Source: JAZKJD01 sp040384585
GTDB taxonomy: Bacteria; Pseudomonadota; Gammaproteobacteria; Diplorickettsiales; Diplorickettsiaceae
Reading direction: 5' to 3'
DNA length: 64,000 nucleotides
NCBI GenBank assembly: GCA_040384585.1
Contig: JAZKJD010000015.1
Location: 69,362-133,361, forward strand
In this document: positions 53,765-63,605 of the stretch, piece by piece
Numbering within the stretch: the first letter of the stretch is position 1
Layout: every line of letters begins with the position of its first letter
The notes under the pieces: model-generated
Seen by the model: the letters and a program-made list of their open reading frames with translations, nothing else
Database searches by the model: none
What the model was told of the DNA's origin: nothing
Program-made: the position numbers and the translations under genes

Positions 53765-54853
53765 ATGAAAATTCTGCAATCAATCAATGTCATTTTATTA
53801 CAGTTTTGTGTGATAAGGTCATGCATTGTCCTCATCATTACAGGATTATTTTGTTTTATCATTCGTATTGTTTATCAAAAAACTGCCCCGCGTTTTAATA
53901 AGCGCCCGCAATTTTTAAGTGCGACATTACTAAAAGCGCTCTATAGGCCTTTACTCATTTTTGTTGCTGTGATCGGTATTACCTATGCACTTGAATGGCT
54001 TTGTTTAGCTGGGCAGTTAGGAAATAGTAAACTATTTCATTTCCTGCGTAATTTGTTTTTTATCGGTTTATGTGCTTGGTTTTTGTGGGATTTTGTTTCG
54101 CTGTCTAGCCAGGCCTTTCTTAAGCAAGATACCAAAAGTAAGGTGATAGATAGTACATTTGTTTATGCCATCAATCATATTGCTAAACTAGCGATTATTA
54201 TTATAACGGTGTTGTCATTATTTCAATTATTGGGTTTAAGCATTGCCGGTGTATTAGCGTTTGGTGGGATGGGCGGTATCATTATTGGATTTGCCTCCAA
54301 GGATATGTTAGCGAATATTTTTGGCAGTTTAATGTTATTTTTGGATAGACCTTTTGTCATCGGTGATCAAATAGCGTTGCCTGCACTCAAGGTGCAGGGA
54401 CAAGTTGAAGCTATCGGTTGGCGTGTTTGTAGAGTGCTATCGCCTAATGGGTGCCCAGTTTATATTCCTAATGCTTTATTTTCTAATTTGCTTATAGAGA
54501 ATCAATCACGAATCCAATATCGACGATTTTCTTGTTCTATTAGTTTGCGTTATCAAGATTTATCAAAACTACCAGCGATTTTACAAGAAATTAAATCATT
54601 ATTAAATAAAAATTCTGCTATTGATAAGACGCGTACTATAAGCGTTAATTTGAATGAGTTAGCCAATTCATCATTAAATATATCGATTAATGCCTATACC
54701 AACACTATCAACAGCACCGATTTTTCGGCAGCGCAACAAGCACTTTATCTAGAGTTATTAGGCTGCATCCATCGTCATGGTGCCAAATGGGCTTTTCCTA
54801 GCAGTAATATTTTTTTAAATACAGAAGAACTAAAGTTCCCATCACAAAAATGA
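53765..54853 (+). CDS. MscS-family mechanosensitive channel
   Basis: 362 residues with four hydrophobic helices in the first 190 residues, then the MscS core: GGMGGIIIGFASKDMLANIF (TM3 and pore) and LMLFLDRPFVIGDQI leading to the cytoplasmic beta domain. It releases solutes on hypo-osmotic shock or modulates membrane tension. It begins 15 bases after coq7 and is probably co-transcribed. It converges on rpsT. Confidence 0.93.
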   Translation: MKILQSINVILLQFCVIRSCIVLIITGLFCFIIRIVYQKTAPRFNKRPQFLSATLLKALYRPLLIFVAVIGITYALEWLCLAGQLGNSKLFHFLRNLFFIGLCAWFLWDFVSLSSQAFLKQDTKSKVIDSTFVYAINHIAKLAIIIITVLSLFQLLGLSIAGVLAFGGMGGIIIGFASKDMLANIFGSLMLFLDRPFVIGDQIALPALKVQGQVEAIGWRVCRVLSPNGCPVYIPNALFSNLLIENQSRIQYRRFSCSISLRYQDLSKLPAILQEIKSLLNKNSAIDKTRTISVNLNELANSSLNISINAYTNTINSTDFSAAQQALYLELLGCIHRHGAKWAFPSSNIFLNTEELKFPSQK

Positions 54854-54886
54854 AATAAGATGCACTCACGCAATGGCAATGCGGTG

Positions 54887-55174
54887 TTACGAAACAGCTG
54901 ATGATTCAGCAGCCTGGAGTTTTCGAATCCTAGTGAGCAAGCGGCTTTTATGTCTGGCAGCTTTATTTTTATGAATAAAGCCCCTAGTTGCCATACGGTC
55001 GATAATAGGCACTGCGATTTGATAAGCGGTATCTGCTTCAACGGTTTTTCCAGCCTCGATAGCGGCTATAACGCGCTTAATATAGGTACGCGTCATAGAA
55101 CGATAACTTGCATTATGCTGGCGGCTTTTTTCTGCTTGCCGTACGCGTTTTTTTGCTTGTTTTGTGTTAGCCAA
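54887..55174 (-). CDS. rpsT: 30S ribosomal protein S20
   Basis: 95 residues, slightly longer than the E. coli 87 because of the C-terminal tail (LQAAESSAVS). It begins MANTKQAKKRVRQAEKSRQH, the invariant S20 start, and contains KAARHKSRLL near the end. It binds 16S rRNA early in 30S assembly. Monocistronic and convergent to the MscS gene. Confidence 0.98.
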   Translation of the reverse strand: MANTKQAKKRVRQAEKSRQHNASYRSMTRTYIKRVIAAIEAGKTVEADTAYQIAVPIIDRMATRGFIHKNKAARHKSRLLTRIRKLQAAESSAVS

Positions 55175-55259
55175 TGAAAATTCTCCTAAGCCTCTAAGCG
55201 TTTATTATCAATCACTTTTCGATAATCATGCCGATACAACAGCTATTTGTCAATCAAGT

Positions 55260-57299
55260 TTATTCGTCTGGTTGGCTTTGTTCATTTTCAAGGTCATTGT
55301 TATCTTCGTCCTCATCATCTTCGTCGTCCATCATTAGTGTTGTTGAGGAGTTTTTGTCGCTAAGCGAGGGGAGCTTGGATTGCTCTTCAGAAGCAGGGGC
55401 TATTTGCGGTATCTCCTCTTGGGAGGTAATCGTAGGGATAGGTGAAGTAGGGATTAAATAATAGTCTAGAAGCTGTCGTGCAATTTTCGCAGAGGGTGTT
55501 ACGCTATTTTGAACAATAATGGCTAGGGCTATCGTAGGGGTTTCAACGGGGGCAAAAGCAACGAATAAGGAGTCATCACGTAGTTTTGTGGCGATGGTTT
55601 TCGTATTATAGCGCTCATTATTTTTTAAACTATACACTTGTGCTGTACCTGTTTTTCCTGCCAAAGTATAGGGTGCACCGGGGAAAAAACGTTCAGCCGT
55701 GCCGCCGGGGGCATTCACGACATGTTGCATTGCAGTGCGGATAAAGCTCAAAATAGCTTGAGGGACATCTACCGGCGTTAGTGATTTAGGTTCAATGGCT
55801 GTCACAGTGCCATCACCAGAGCGCCAACTGAGCAATACATGTGGATGCCAGCGCGCTCCCCATTCTGCAATAGTACTCACAGCAAAAGCTAATTGTAGTG
55901 GAGTGACTAATAAGAACCCTTGACCGATTCCACAATTTAAGGTGTCACCGGGATACCAAGATTGGCCGTAGAACTTTTCTTTCCATTGAGGATTAGGAAG
56001 TATACCGCCTCCTTCATTGGGCAGATCAATACCGATGGGGCTGCCAAAGCCAAATCGTTTAAGGCTGGTATAAATCCGATTAATACCCATACGCATACTT
56101 AGATTATAAAAATAAATATCCGAAGAAACCGTTAACGCTTGGAGTAGATTGACGTGGCCATAGGCATGGCGTCGAAAGTTATGATAAACCCGTCCTCTAC
56201 CATTTATTTGAAACTCACCCGTATCATAAATCGTAAAAGAGGGCGTGGTAACCCTATCCATTAATGCACCAATACTGATAAAAGGCTTAATCGTAGAACC
56301 AGGATGATAAGAGCCGCGCAATGCTCGATTATATAAAGGGTTTCCTGCTGCGTTTTTTAGGGCATTATAATCGGTTTGTTTAATTCCACTCACAAAGAGA
56401 TTAGGATCAAAGCTAGGGCTACTGACAAAGGCTAAAATTTCCCCATTACGCGGATCGAGTGCAACGATAGCCCCTTTTTGTTGGCCTAATGCCTGAAGGG
56501 CTAATTCTTGTAAACCACTATCAATCGTTAATCTGAGGCTTCTACCTGAAATAGGTTGAGTTTGCTTTAGAATGCGTACGACCTGACCATGCACGTTAGT
56601 TTCAACTTGTTGATAGCCTACCGTACCATGAAGTTGTGCCTCATAATATTTTTCTACGCCGGTTTTCCCGATAAAATCACTTGCGCTGTAATTAACAGGG
56701 TCAACAGTTTGTAATTCTTTTTCATTAATTCGGCCCATGTATCCGACGATAGCCGCAAAAGCGGCGCCTTTGGGATAATAGCGAATCATTTGTGCTTGTA
56801 TGCTAGCACCGGGAAAACGATAACGGTTAATCGAGAATGTTGCGACTTCTTGCTCGGTTAATTTAATGCGTAAAGGAATAGGTTCAAAGCGATGGTGTAA
56901 TCGACGTTGACGTTTAAACTGTTTAAGATCTTCAGAATCAATTTTAATGATTTTAGCAAGATCGGTGATGGTCTCATGCAAATGGGGTACTAGATCAGGG
57001 GTGATTACGAGGTTAAAAATCGGTTTATTTTCTGCTAATAAGCTTCCTTTTCTGTCATAGATAAGACCACGGTTGGGTTCAATAGGAACAAGACTGAGCT
57101 GGTTTTGTCTGGCCAGTGTCGTATAGAGTTTATGCTGAAAGACTTGCAGATAAATTAACCGGCCCAGTAAGATAGCACTTAAGAGTGTAATTCCTATCAG
57201 AATTGCTACGGCTCTACGCTTAAATATGCCATGCTCTTGGCTGATATCTTTAAAGGTATTAATTGGCTTAAGCATAGGTACTAGGTTATAAAGAGACAT
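55260..57299 (-). CDS. mrdA: Penicillin-binding protein 2, peptidoglycan transpeptidase
   Basis: 679 residues (E. coli PBP2 633). It crosslinks peptidoglycan during elongation. One N-terminal membrane helix (AVAILIGITLLSAILLGRLI), a dimerisation domain with RGLIYDRKG, and a transpeptidase domain with active-site GSTIKPF, SSDIYFYN and KTGTAQ. The C-terminal 50 residues are strongly acidic and low-complexity (MMDDEDDEDEDNNDLENE), absent from typical PBP2. ATG 57299 lies one base from a family A element that supplies GAAGGG; ATG 57275 (MLKPINTF) may be the ancestral start. No rodA follows. Confidence 0.94.
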   Translation of the reverse strand: MSLYNLVPMLKPINTFKDISQEHGIFKRRAVAILIGITLLSAILLGRLIYLQVFQHKLYTTLARQNQLSLVPIEPNRGLIYDRKGSLLAENKPIFNLVITPDLVPHLHETITDLAKIIKIDSEDLKQFKRQRRLHHRFEPIPLRIKLTEQEVATFSINRYRFPGASIQAQMIRYYPKGAAFAAIVGYMGRINEKELQTVDPVNYSASDFIGKTGVEKYYEAQLHGTVGYQQVETNVHGQVVRILKQTQPISGRSLRLTIDSGLQELALQALGQQKGAIVALDPRNGEILAFVSSPSFDPNLFVSGIKQTDYNALKNAAGNPLYNRALRGSYHPGSTIKPFISIGALMDRVTTPSFTIYDTGEFQINGRGRVYHNFRRHAYGHVNLLQALTVSSDIYFYNLSMRMGINRIYTSLKRFGFGSPIGIDLPNEGGGILPNPQWKEKFYGQSWYPGDTLNCGIGQGFLLVTPLQLAFAVSTIAEWGARWHPHVLLSWRSGDGTVTAIEPKSLTPVDVPQAILSFIRTAMQHVVNAPGGTAERFFPGAPYTLAGKTGTAQVYSLKNNERYNTKTIATKLRDDSLFVAFAPVETPTIALAIIVQNSVTPSAKIARQLLDYYLIPTSPIPTITSQEEIPQIAPASEEQSKLPSLSDKNSSTTLMMDDEDDEDEDNNDLENEQSQPDE

Positions 57300-57300
57300 C

Positions 57301-57425
57301 TATACCCTTCGCCTTTCAAGATGTGGTGTTGTTGCACATCGGCACTCATGTGCTCATGTATACCTAATACACTCCGCGCGTTCGTCATCGTGCGGCTAGC
57401 CACATCTTGAAATCCTTTGGGTATA
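57301..57425 (-). repeat. Family A element, copy upstream of mrdA
   Basis: 125 bp with full arms (CCTTTCAAGATGTGG / CCACATCTTGAAATCC). On the minus strand the family peptide frame is completely open (IPKGFQDVASRT, then IHEHMSADVQQHHILKGEGY) but ends out of frame with mrdA. Confidence 0.92.
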
Positions 57426-57482
57426 AATACAAACAAATTCCTGCGTTTCAAAAAGATGCTTTAGTCTATACCCATTATCTCT

Positions 57483-57654
57483 GCACGCTACAAAAAATAA
57501 AAATAGTCCGTCATGGCGAGGCCGAAACGTTAGTGAGGCCGTGGCCATCCAGAAAAAATGAAGCGTTTCACCCGATTGCCGCGCGCTTCGCGCTCGCAAT
57601 GACGAAAAATGCTTTACTATCGCTTCAACCAAAAATTAACTGTCTTTTCAATAG
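57483..57654. repeat. Family D dispersed repeat, copy 2
   Basis: Near-identical to 18801-18968 from GCACGCTACAAAAAATAAAA through CCGTCATGGCGAGGCCGAAA to TTTTCAATAG. Confidence 0.88.
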
Positions 57655-57693
57655 CTTACTTCATCCTAATACATTTTTTGTAGCGTGCAAAGA

Positions 57694-57833
57694 CCCATTA
57701 TACTTGAAGTTGCGAATTCGCAACTTCAAGTATTTTCTTCTCGCGATGGGGATTTTCAAGGGGAGAATCGCGATTCTCCCCTTGAATGATGGCGCGTAAG
57801 CTTTGCTTTCGCCCGTCATGTAAATCGGGTATA
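57694..57833. repeat. Family B compound hairpin array, copy 2
   Basis: Reverse-oriented copy of the last three hairpins of 11823-12014: ACTTGAAGTTGCGAATTCGC, then TCAAGGGGAGAATCG / CGATTCTCCCCTTGA, then the GGCGCGTAAGCTTTGCTTTC hairpin, ending GGGTATA. Confidence 0.9.
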
Positions 57834-58013
57834 CCGCTCGCGACAAGTTTGAAAATTTCGCATCTTCATGTACGAGCGGTATATTCTAACTAGATCTTGC
57901 TAATAGCGATATACTATAGCATTTGAAAGATTCTTTAGCATTGCTTTTTAATCCGTCTTGAAAGGGTGCGCCTTATTCAGTATTCTGCATAATCTAATTA
58001 TTTTGAGTACATA

Positions 58014-59330
58014 ATGTCTTCTTCGCAAGAACTATTTTTACGTGCAAAACAGCTAATTCCCGGGGGTGTTAATTCACCCGTGCGTTCCTTTAATGCCGTG
58101 GGCGGCGATCCAATCTTTTTTTCTCATGGCAATAAATCCTACTTATTCGATGTTGAAGATAAAGCTTATCTGGATTATGTCGGATCGTGGGGCGCATTAA
58201 TCTTGGGCCATGCCCCTGAAAATGTCGTGACTGCAGTTCAAGAAGCAGTTACTAGAGGTCTAAGTTTTGGCGCATCTATAGCGGCTGAAGCTAATTTAGC
58301 AGAAAAGATTACTACCTTTATGCCAAATCTAGAAAAAATACGATTGATGAATTCAGGTACAGAAGCAACGATGACCGCCATACGTCTTGCGCGGGGTTTT
58401 ACGAAGCGTAATAAAATCCTCAAATTTAACGGTTGCTATCATGGTCACGTGGATGCGTTATTAGTTCAAGCAGGGTCAGGAGTCGCGAGCCTTGCAATAC
58501 CCGATTCAGCAGGTATTCCCGAAGAAGTGGTACAACAAACCTTGAGTGTAGACTTTAATAATCTTGAGCAAGTCACGCAAGTATTTATGTGCCATGGGAA
58601 GGAAATTGCTGCTGTTATTGTAGAACCTGTTGCCGGTAATATGGGTTGTATATTACCTCTTTCTGGGTTTTTAGAAGGATTACGCGAGCTGTGTGATTAT
58701 TACGGAAGCCTGCTTATCTTTGATGAAGTTATTACTGGGTTTAGGGTAGGTTTGGGCGGGGCGCAGGCAATTTATCAAGTAAAGCCAGACCTCACGACCT
58801 TAGGAAAGATTATCGGTGGTGGATTGCCAATAGGTGCATTGGGAGGGCGAAGGGAAATAATGGATTATCTGGCGCCAGAGGGACCTGTTTATCAGGCAGG
58901 TACCTTGTCGGGAAATCCAATATCCATGGCGGCAGGATTGGCAACTCTGGAAATGATTGATGCAGAGGAATTCTATACCGAGTTGAGTGCAATGACGCGT
59001 AAACTAGTAAAAGGTTTACTGGATCTTGCTAAAGAAGCAGATGTTTCATTACAAGCACATTGTATCGGCGGTTTGTTCGGATTGTTTTTTACAAAGGAAA
59101 CAGAAATTTATCACTATGCACAGCTTGCGCAGTGTAATTTATTATTGTTTAAGAGGTTTTTTCACGAAATGTTAATAGAAGGGATATATTTTGCGCCTTC
59201 TCCGTTTGAGTCAGGATTTGTTTCCAGTGCGCATACTGAAGAAGCGATTGAATTGACATTGAAAGCAGCCAGGAAAGTATTCGGTAAACTGAAAGAGGCA
59301 CAAAGACTCCTTTCCGCAACCGCTGCTTGA
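58014..59330 (+). CDS. hemL: Glutamate-1-semialdehyde 2,1-aminomutase
   Basis: 438 residues. It makes 5-aminolevulinate for haem through the C5 pathway. PGGVNSPVRSF near the start, NSGTEATMTAIRLARG, GCYHGHVDALLVQAGSG, FDEVITGFRVG and the PLP lysine in LGKIIGGGLPIGA are all canonical. Length is slightly over E. coli (426) due to the C-terminal tail. ATG 58014 is fixed by MSSSQELFLRAKQLIPGG. Monocistronic. Confidence 0.97.
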   Translation: MSSSQELFLRAKQLIPGGVNSPVRSFNAVGGDPIFFSHGNKSYLFDVEDKAYLDYVGSWGALILGHAPENVVTAVQEAVTRGLSFGASIAAEANLAEKITTFMPNLEKIRLMNSGTEATMTAIRLARGFTKRNKILKFNGCYHGHVDALLVQAGSGVASLAIPDSAGIPEEVVQQTLSVDFNNLEQVTQVFMCHGKEIAAVIVEPVAGNMGCILPLSGFLEGLRELCDYYGSLLIFDEVITGFRVGLGGAQAIYQVKPDLTTLGKIIGGGLPIGALGGRREIMDYLAPEGPVYQAGTLSGNPISMAAGLATLEMIDAEEFYTELSAMTRKLVKGLLDLAKEADVSLQAHCIGGLFGLFFTKETEIYHYAQLAQCNLLLFKRFFHEMLIEGIYFAPSPFESGFVSSAHTEEAIELTLKAARKVFGKLKEAQRLLSATAA

Positions 59331-59470
59331 TGTTCCCTTCTTTTTATCATAAGCGTATATTCTTTAAACGAATAAAAACTTGAATATTTATTCAAATTTT
59401 TTATTCTTAGATGATAATTATATTTAAAACGGTATACTCGAGGACGTCGTTGTATTTTAAAAGGATGTAA

Positions 59471-62400
59471 ATGCCTGGTGAACTAATAGATATCAAGCTC
59501 AAAGATTCTAGTACGTCAAAAACTACCCTTATTAGTGTAGATGATCCACTTTGCTATTCCTTGGAGCGAGATAAAAAAAATAAAGAAAAAGAAGTTCTGC
59601 GATTAGATCGTCAAATCAGTATAGTCGATGCGTTAATCTCAAAAGCGGATAATACTCGATATACCGAGTTAGTTGCTAAAAAAGAAAGTTGTGAGCTCAA
59701 AAAAGAAATTCTACAAAAATTTCTTTTTGAGATTGATAGCATCCATCTTATTGCAAAAGAGAGTTTGGCTTACTTTGAATTTATTGAGGATTTGGATGGG
59801 TTTTCTATTGACTTACTTTGTTTTTGTAGTGAAGGAAAGCGATCTATCCGTAAGGCCTTAGATAATCTTAAAAAAACAGAGGAAAGTTTAGTTCAATTTA
59901 AAAGAATTGAAGAATATCTGAGTAAAGGGTTAAATGATCTGCACTACGATGTTTATCAAGGCTGTTTAGAAGTCTTTTGCTCTAGTTTTTTTTTAAATTT
60001 TACACCTTCACCTGATGTTTTTAGTAAGTATATTTTTCTTGCTAAGAAAATTCGCACTTGTTTTTTTATGCATTTCGTTAGTATTTTAAATGATAATTTT
60101 CATTTGGAAGAAACGAAAAAAATTTTACAAGATAATATCTTTGGATGCGAGTTACCCACTTGTGAGCATTCTTTGATAGGTTTATTCATTTACTTTTTCT
60201 ATAATATTCTACTAGAATTTATACAGTTACAACCCATACGTTCTAATTCTAACGAGCTTGAAGCGTCTGTTCGTTTCTATCTGAAAGATTTACCCTTTTC
60301 TATGGCAGAGGATAACATTGTATATAAAGTTTATAATTTAGAAAAAAAAATAGCTATTTTAGAAAAAGAAACGATAGATTTTTTTGGAAAAAATGGAAAA
60401 TTTTCAAAAAAAAAGATTGATACCCCGCTAGTTTTTTTTAATAAAAAACAAAAAGAGATTGTCGCTATGGAGGAATATTTAAAAAATTTAGTTAAAAATA
60501 AAAAAAATATCGGAATGATACAAACCCTATTTCAGGTTCTAAGTAAAGAGAAAAAAGAAAATTTATTGTCGGGTTTTAAAAATAATATAGGTCTAGATTT
60601 TTCCTTGATCAAAGAAAACAATCTTGACATCTATCATATCGAAGATAATAAGGAAATACTGCAATATTTTTTTTATTGTATTTGTACAGGCGATACACGA
60701 GATGTTTTGTTTGAAAAAATTCAGAAATTAATGAATACCTTTTCTACGGAGAATTTACAGGTTTCTTTGTCGCCAATTGAACAGTTTACTCTTCAAGATT
60801 TTATCGCTCTAGGCCATGCAGCTTTTTCTTGTTTGCTTTATTCAGATGTTGTGAATCGTTTTATAAATTTTAAGAATCAATTAATTTATTTTAAATTATG
60901 TGAAACAAATATTCTTTTATTTTATTCATTGAAAGCTATAAATGAGTTATATTCATCTGTCTTGCCAAAAACGGACTCTTTTTTACAAAAAAACTATTCA
61001 ATACAGGGAGATTTTATCAAGGATAAAAAAGAGATAGTCGATGAACTTGAATTACTTTTAAGTCCGATTGGGGATGCGCTGGAATTGCTAAACGATGTTG
61101 AAGATTACCAACGGCAGCTTTTATGTCAGCTTACAATAGATGGTGTTTCGTATCTCAGTCTCGCGAAAAAAAAATTTTCAGAATTTTTAAAAACAGATAA
61201 CAAAGATAGCAGGAATAACGCAGGTAGCTATGATGTCGTTACATTATTGGACGTGGGCGATTTACAGAAAGTGAAGAAAGAGTTAGGTTCAAAAAAGGAA
61301 TTAATAGCTGCACATTTATTTTCTGAGTCTGCAAGGGATAATGCTAATATAGTCCGAAAAAAAGACTTTAGTGCTACAAAAGATATTGGGAGTAAAAGGG
61401 AAAAAATTGTCAGCTTTATCGATGTTATTTCTGTGCCATTGGAGTCTTTATGTAAAAATATATCTATGAGCTTAAATTGTGTAAAAGAATATGGATATTA
61501 TAAAAAATATAAGAAAAAAAACAAACTAAAGAAAAAAGATAAATTAAAAGAGAGGTTTTCTTCTGTTATAGGTCAAATTCATTTCTGTTTTATTCGTTTA
61601 ACAGAAGCCGTACCTTCTCTGACTTCTGATGTCGTTAAAGAATCTCCATCAAGTTTATTAATGGTATTAAATCAAATAAATAATTTTATTCAAACGTTAC
61701 CAAATAATGCAGAGAAAAAAAATAGTAACCTTGTTTTTCTGAAGGATAAAATAGATGAGGGTTTTTTATTCTTTGAAATTATTTCAAAAAATATTATTGA
61801 GTTAACTGAAAAATATAATACTTGTAAAACTAAAATCGAAGCGCTTCTAGATAAATTACATTTTCTTTTGACTCCAAACTTGTCTTCGTTTTTTGATGCT
61901 GAATCGTTAGTAAAAGAAATTGAAAAAATTTTTAATGGGACTGTTAATTTAAAACAACAATTTTTTTGTTTACAAGAGCTGGCTAAGGTGATTCGTTATG
62001 AATCAGATGGCGCATTATCGACACTTTATAATCTTATATCTCAGCAAGAACAATATGAGGCAGTATTGCATTGTTTGAAACAGCAAGTGGTATCTTTAAG
62101 AAAGGAATCAAAATATATTGTAGAGTGTAAGAGTTTATTACCGGTATCCGTTGCTAATGTCGAATTGCTTGAAACTGAAGTGCCGGTAGCTAAAAAAAAT
62201 GAAATCCAGTTATCTAAACAATATTTACAAGATACCAAAAAAAACAGAATAGAAAATCCCGAAGATAGATCGGTTAATGAGTTTAAGTTTAATGAATTAA
62301 ATAAGCTTAAAGCTTGGGATAATGAATTTGAAAAATGGAAAGTGAAAAAAGATTCTGCTTTAGCGAGTATTTTTTATGCTATCGAACAGTGCTCAATAAT

Positions 62401-63193
62401 CGTTTTAACTCGTACTATCCCTGCTTTTTTAAAAATTTTACATTGCTACGCCGAAGATCTTTCTATTAAAAAAACAGAATTGAAAGCACAACAGCATAGA
62501 GTAGATGTTTGTTTTCTTGAAATAGATGCTAATAATCCAATTAAGAATTATTTATTTCAGAATGAACAGTGGTTTGAAAGTCTGTTAGCACGTATAGATG
62601 CCTGTATTAAATTTTTACATGCTTGTCTCATTAAAAATAATCAGATAAATAGTGACAATTCAGAAAATATTAATCAATCATTACAGTTTCTGCATTCACC
62701 TAGACCGCCAGAATTTGATCGTTTATTGGCCTCCTATTTAGGCTCTGTTGTTACTTATAATAAAACCAAAGAAACTTTAATTCATGAAGAAAATAAACTT
62801 TCTAATCTAAATAGAAGATTTATTTCTGGAATTCTATTATCAGGTTCTTTTGAATTGATTGAGAAACAAAACGATTTAATCATCCAATTTAATGAGCAGA
62901 TAAAAAAAGTTAACCAGTTAACTATAGCAATTAAACAGGAGTATGAATATAGACAGGAAATTAAAGCACAGCTAGCTTTAATAGTCGATCCTAATTCATT
63001 GAACTTTTATATTAGCCGTATTGATCCTAATGACACACAAATTTTAGAGGCTAACAGTTATCAATTATCTGCACCTGCGGTAGCGAGTGCTTATACATTT
63101 TGTCCATCGAGTTTCTATTTTATAAATCCAGCAAATCCATGTATGCCAAGCAATAATAGTTTCCCACCTAATTTAGTTTATTATGGAGTATAG
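59471..63193 (+). CDS. Giant orphan coiled-coil protein, 1240 aa
   Basis: Not recognised. Starts at ATG 59471 behind AAAAGGATG. It is very AT-rich and rich in Lys, Glu, Leu, Phe and Ile. Long stretches with heptad-like spacing (about residues 15-80, 340-400, 590-720, 810-900, 1090-1180) suggest coiled coils. A basic block lies near residues 675-690 (KKYKKKNKLKKKDKLKE). The last 40 residues switch to Pro, Tyr, Phe, Ser and Asn (FYFINPANPCMPSNN). There is no signal peptide or clear membrane helix. Size, composition and lack of operon partners fit a lineage-specific effector-like protein, but function is unknown. Confidence 0.75.
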   Translation: MPGELIDIKLKDSSTSKTTLISVDDPLCYSLERDKKNKEKEVLRLDRQISIVDALISKADNTRYTELVAKKESCELKKEILQKFLFEIDSIHLIAKESLAYFEFIEDLDGFSIDLLCFCSEGKRSIRKALDNLKKTEESLVQFKRIEEYLSKGLNDLHYDVYQGCLEVFCSSFFLNFTPSPDVFSKYIFLAKKIRTCFFMHFVSILNDNFHLEETKKILQDNIFGCELPTCEHSLIGLFIYFFYNILLEFIQLQPIRSNSNELEASVRFYLKDLPFSMAEDNIVYKVYNLEKKIAILEKETIDFFGKNGKFSKKKIDTPLVFFNKKQKEIVAMEEYLKNLVKNKKNIGMIQTLFQVLSKEKKENLLSGFKNNIGLDFSLIKENNLDIYHIEDNKEILQYFFYCICTGDTRDVLFEKIQKLMNTFSTENLQVSLSPIEQFTLQDFIALGHAAFSCLLYSDVVNRFINFKNQLIYFKLCETNILLFYSLKAINELYSSVLPKTDSFLQKNYSIQGDFIKDKKEIVDELELLLSPIGDALELLNDVEDYQRQLLCQLTIDGVSYLSLAKKKFSEFLKTDNKDSRNNAGSYDVVTLLDVGDLQKVKKELGSKKELIAAHLFSESARDNANIVRKKDFSATKDIGSKREKIVSFIDVISVPLESLCKNISMSLNCVKEYGYYKKYKKKNKLKKKDKLKERFSSVIGQIHFCFIRLTEAVPSLTSDVVKESPSSLLMVLNQINNFIQTLPNNAEKKNSNLVFLKDKIDEGFLFFEIISKNIIELTEKYNTCKTKIEALLDKLHFLLTPNLSSFFDAESLVKEIEKIFNGTVNLKQQFFCLQELAKVIRYESDGALSTLYNLISQQEQYEAVLHCLKQQVVSLRKESKYIVECKSLLPVSVANVELLETEVPVAKKNEIQLSKQYLQDTKKNRIENPEDRSVNEFKFNELNKLKAWDNEFEKWKVKKDSALASIFYAIEQCSIIVLTRTIPAFLKILHCYAEDLSIKKTELKAQQHRVDVCFLEIDANNPIKNYLFQNEQWFESLLARIDACIKFLHACLIKNNQINSDNSENINQSLQFLHSPRPPEFDRLLASYLGSVVTYNKTKETLIHEENKLSNLNRRFISGILLSGSFELIEKQNDLIIQFNEQIKKVNQLTIAIKQEYEYRQEIKAQLALIVDPNSLNFYISRIDPNDTQILEANSYQLSAPAVASAYTFCPSSFYFINPANPCMPSNNSFPPNLVYYGV

Positions 63194-63210
63194 ATGAGGT
63201 AGTTATTTCT

Positions 63211-63274
63211 TATAGCATTTTCATCATTATCAGGACCCGCACCATACAACAGCTCTAATGATGAAAATGCTATA
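63211..63274. repeat. Short palindrome after the 1240-aa orphan
   Basis: TATAGCATTTTCATCATTAT and its complement ATGATGAAAATGCTATA, enclosing CAGGACCCGCACCATAC. The same outer arms bound the 21285-21436 element behind the 724-residue orphan. Confidence 0.8.
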
Positions 63275-63440
63275 AAATACCTTAATTTGGCAAACTCTGT
63301 TTTTAAAATTAGCCTATCCAAGCAGGGCTAATGACAAGAATTTTTTTGGGACTGGATTTGTGCATAAAGCAAAGCAATTCAAAAATAGTATTTTTCTATA
63401 GTGTAAACTACACTGGTATCTTATCTTATTTTAAGATAGT

Positions 63441-63570
63441 TAAAGCATTTTTCGTCATTACGAGCGCGAAGCGCGCGGCAATCCAGTGAAACGCTTAATT
63501 TTTTCTGGATGGCCACGGCCTCGCCACTTATACAGCCATGACGGACAATTTTTAATTTTTGTACGGTGCA
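63441..63570. repeat. Family D dispersed repeat, inverted copy 3
   Basis: TAAAGCATTTTTCGTCATTA ... CCATGACGGACAATTTTTAA, then TTTTTGTACGGTGCA: reverse complement of the copies at 18801 and 57483. The remainder of 63194-63605 shows no gene. Confidence 0.85.
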
Positions 63571-63605
63571 TAGGTCAAAGATATCTAAGCTAGGAATTGC
63601 TCTCA

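Larger units (their letters stand above)
57426..58013. other. Repeat-filled mrdA-hemL intergenic region
   Basis: About 590 bases without a gene between divergent mrdA and hemL. It stacks a family D repeat, a family B array and a further palindrome (CCGCTCGCGACAAGTTTGAA ... TTCATGTACGAGCGG near 57834-57881), after the family A element. Open frames here are repeat-derived. A TATACT-like AT stretch near 57908 could be a hemL promoter, but no clear -35 is seen. Confidence 0.7.

Noticed and set aside
57407..57846. Several open frames on both strands between mrdA and hemL
   Set aside because: They lie wholly within repeats of families A, D and B, without ribosome sites or protein similarity.
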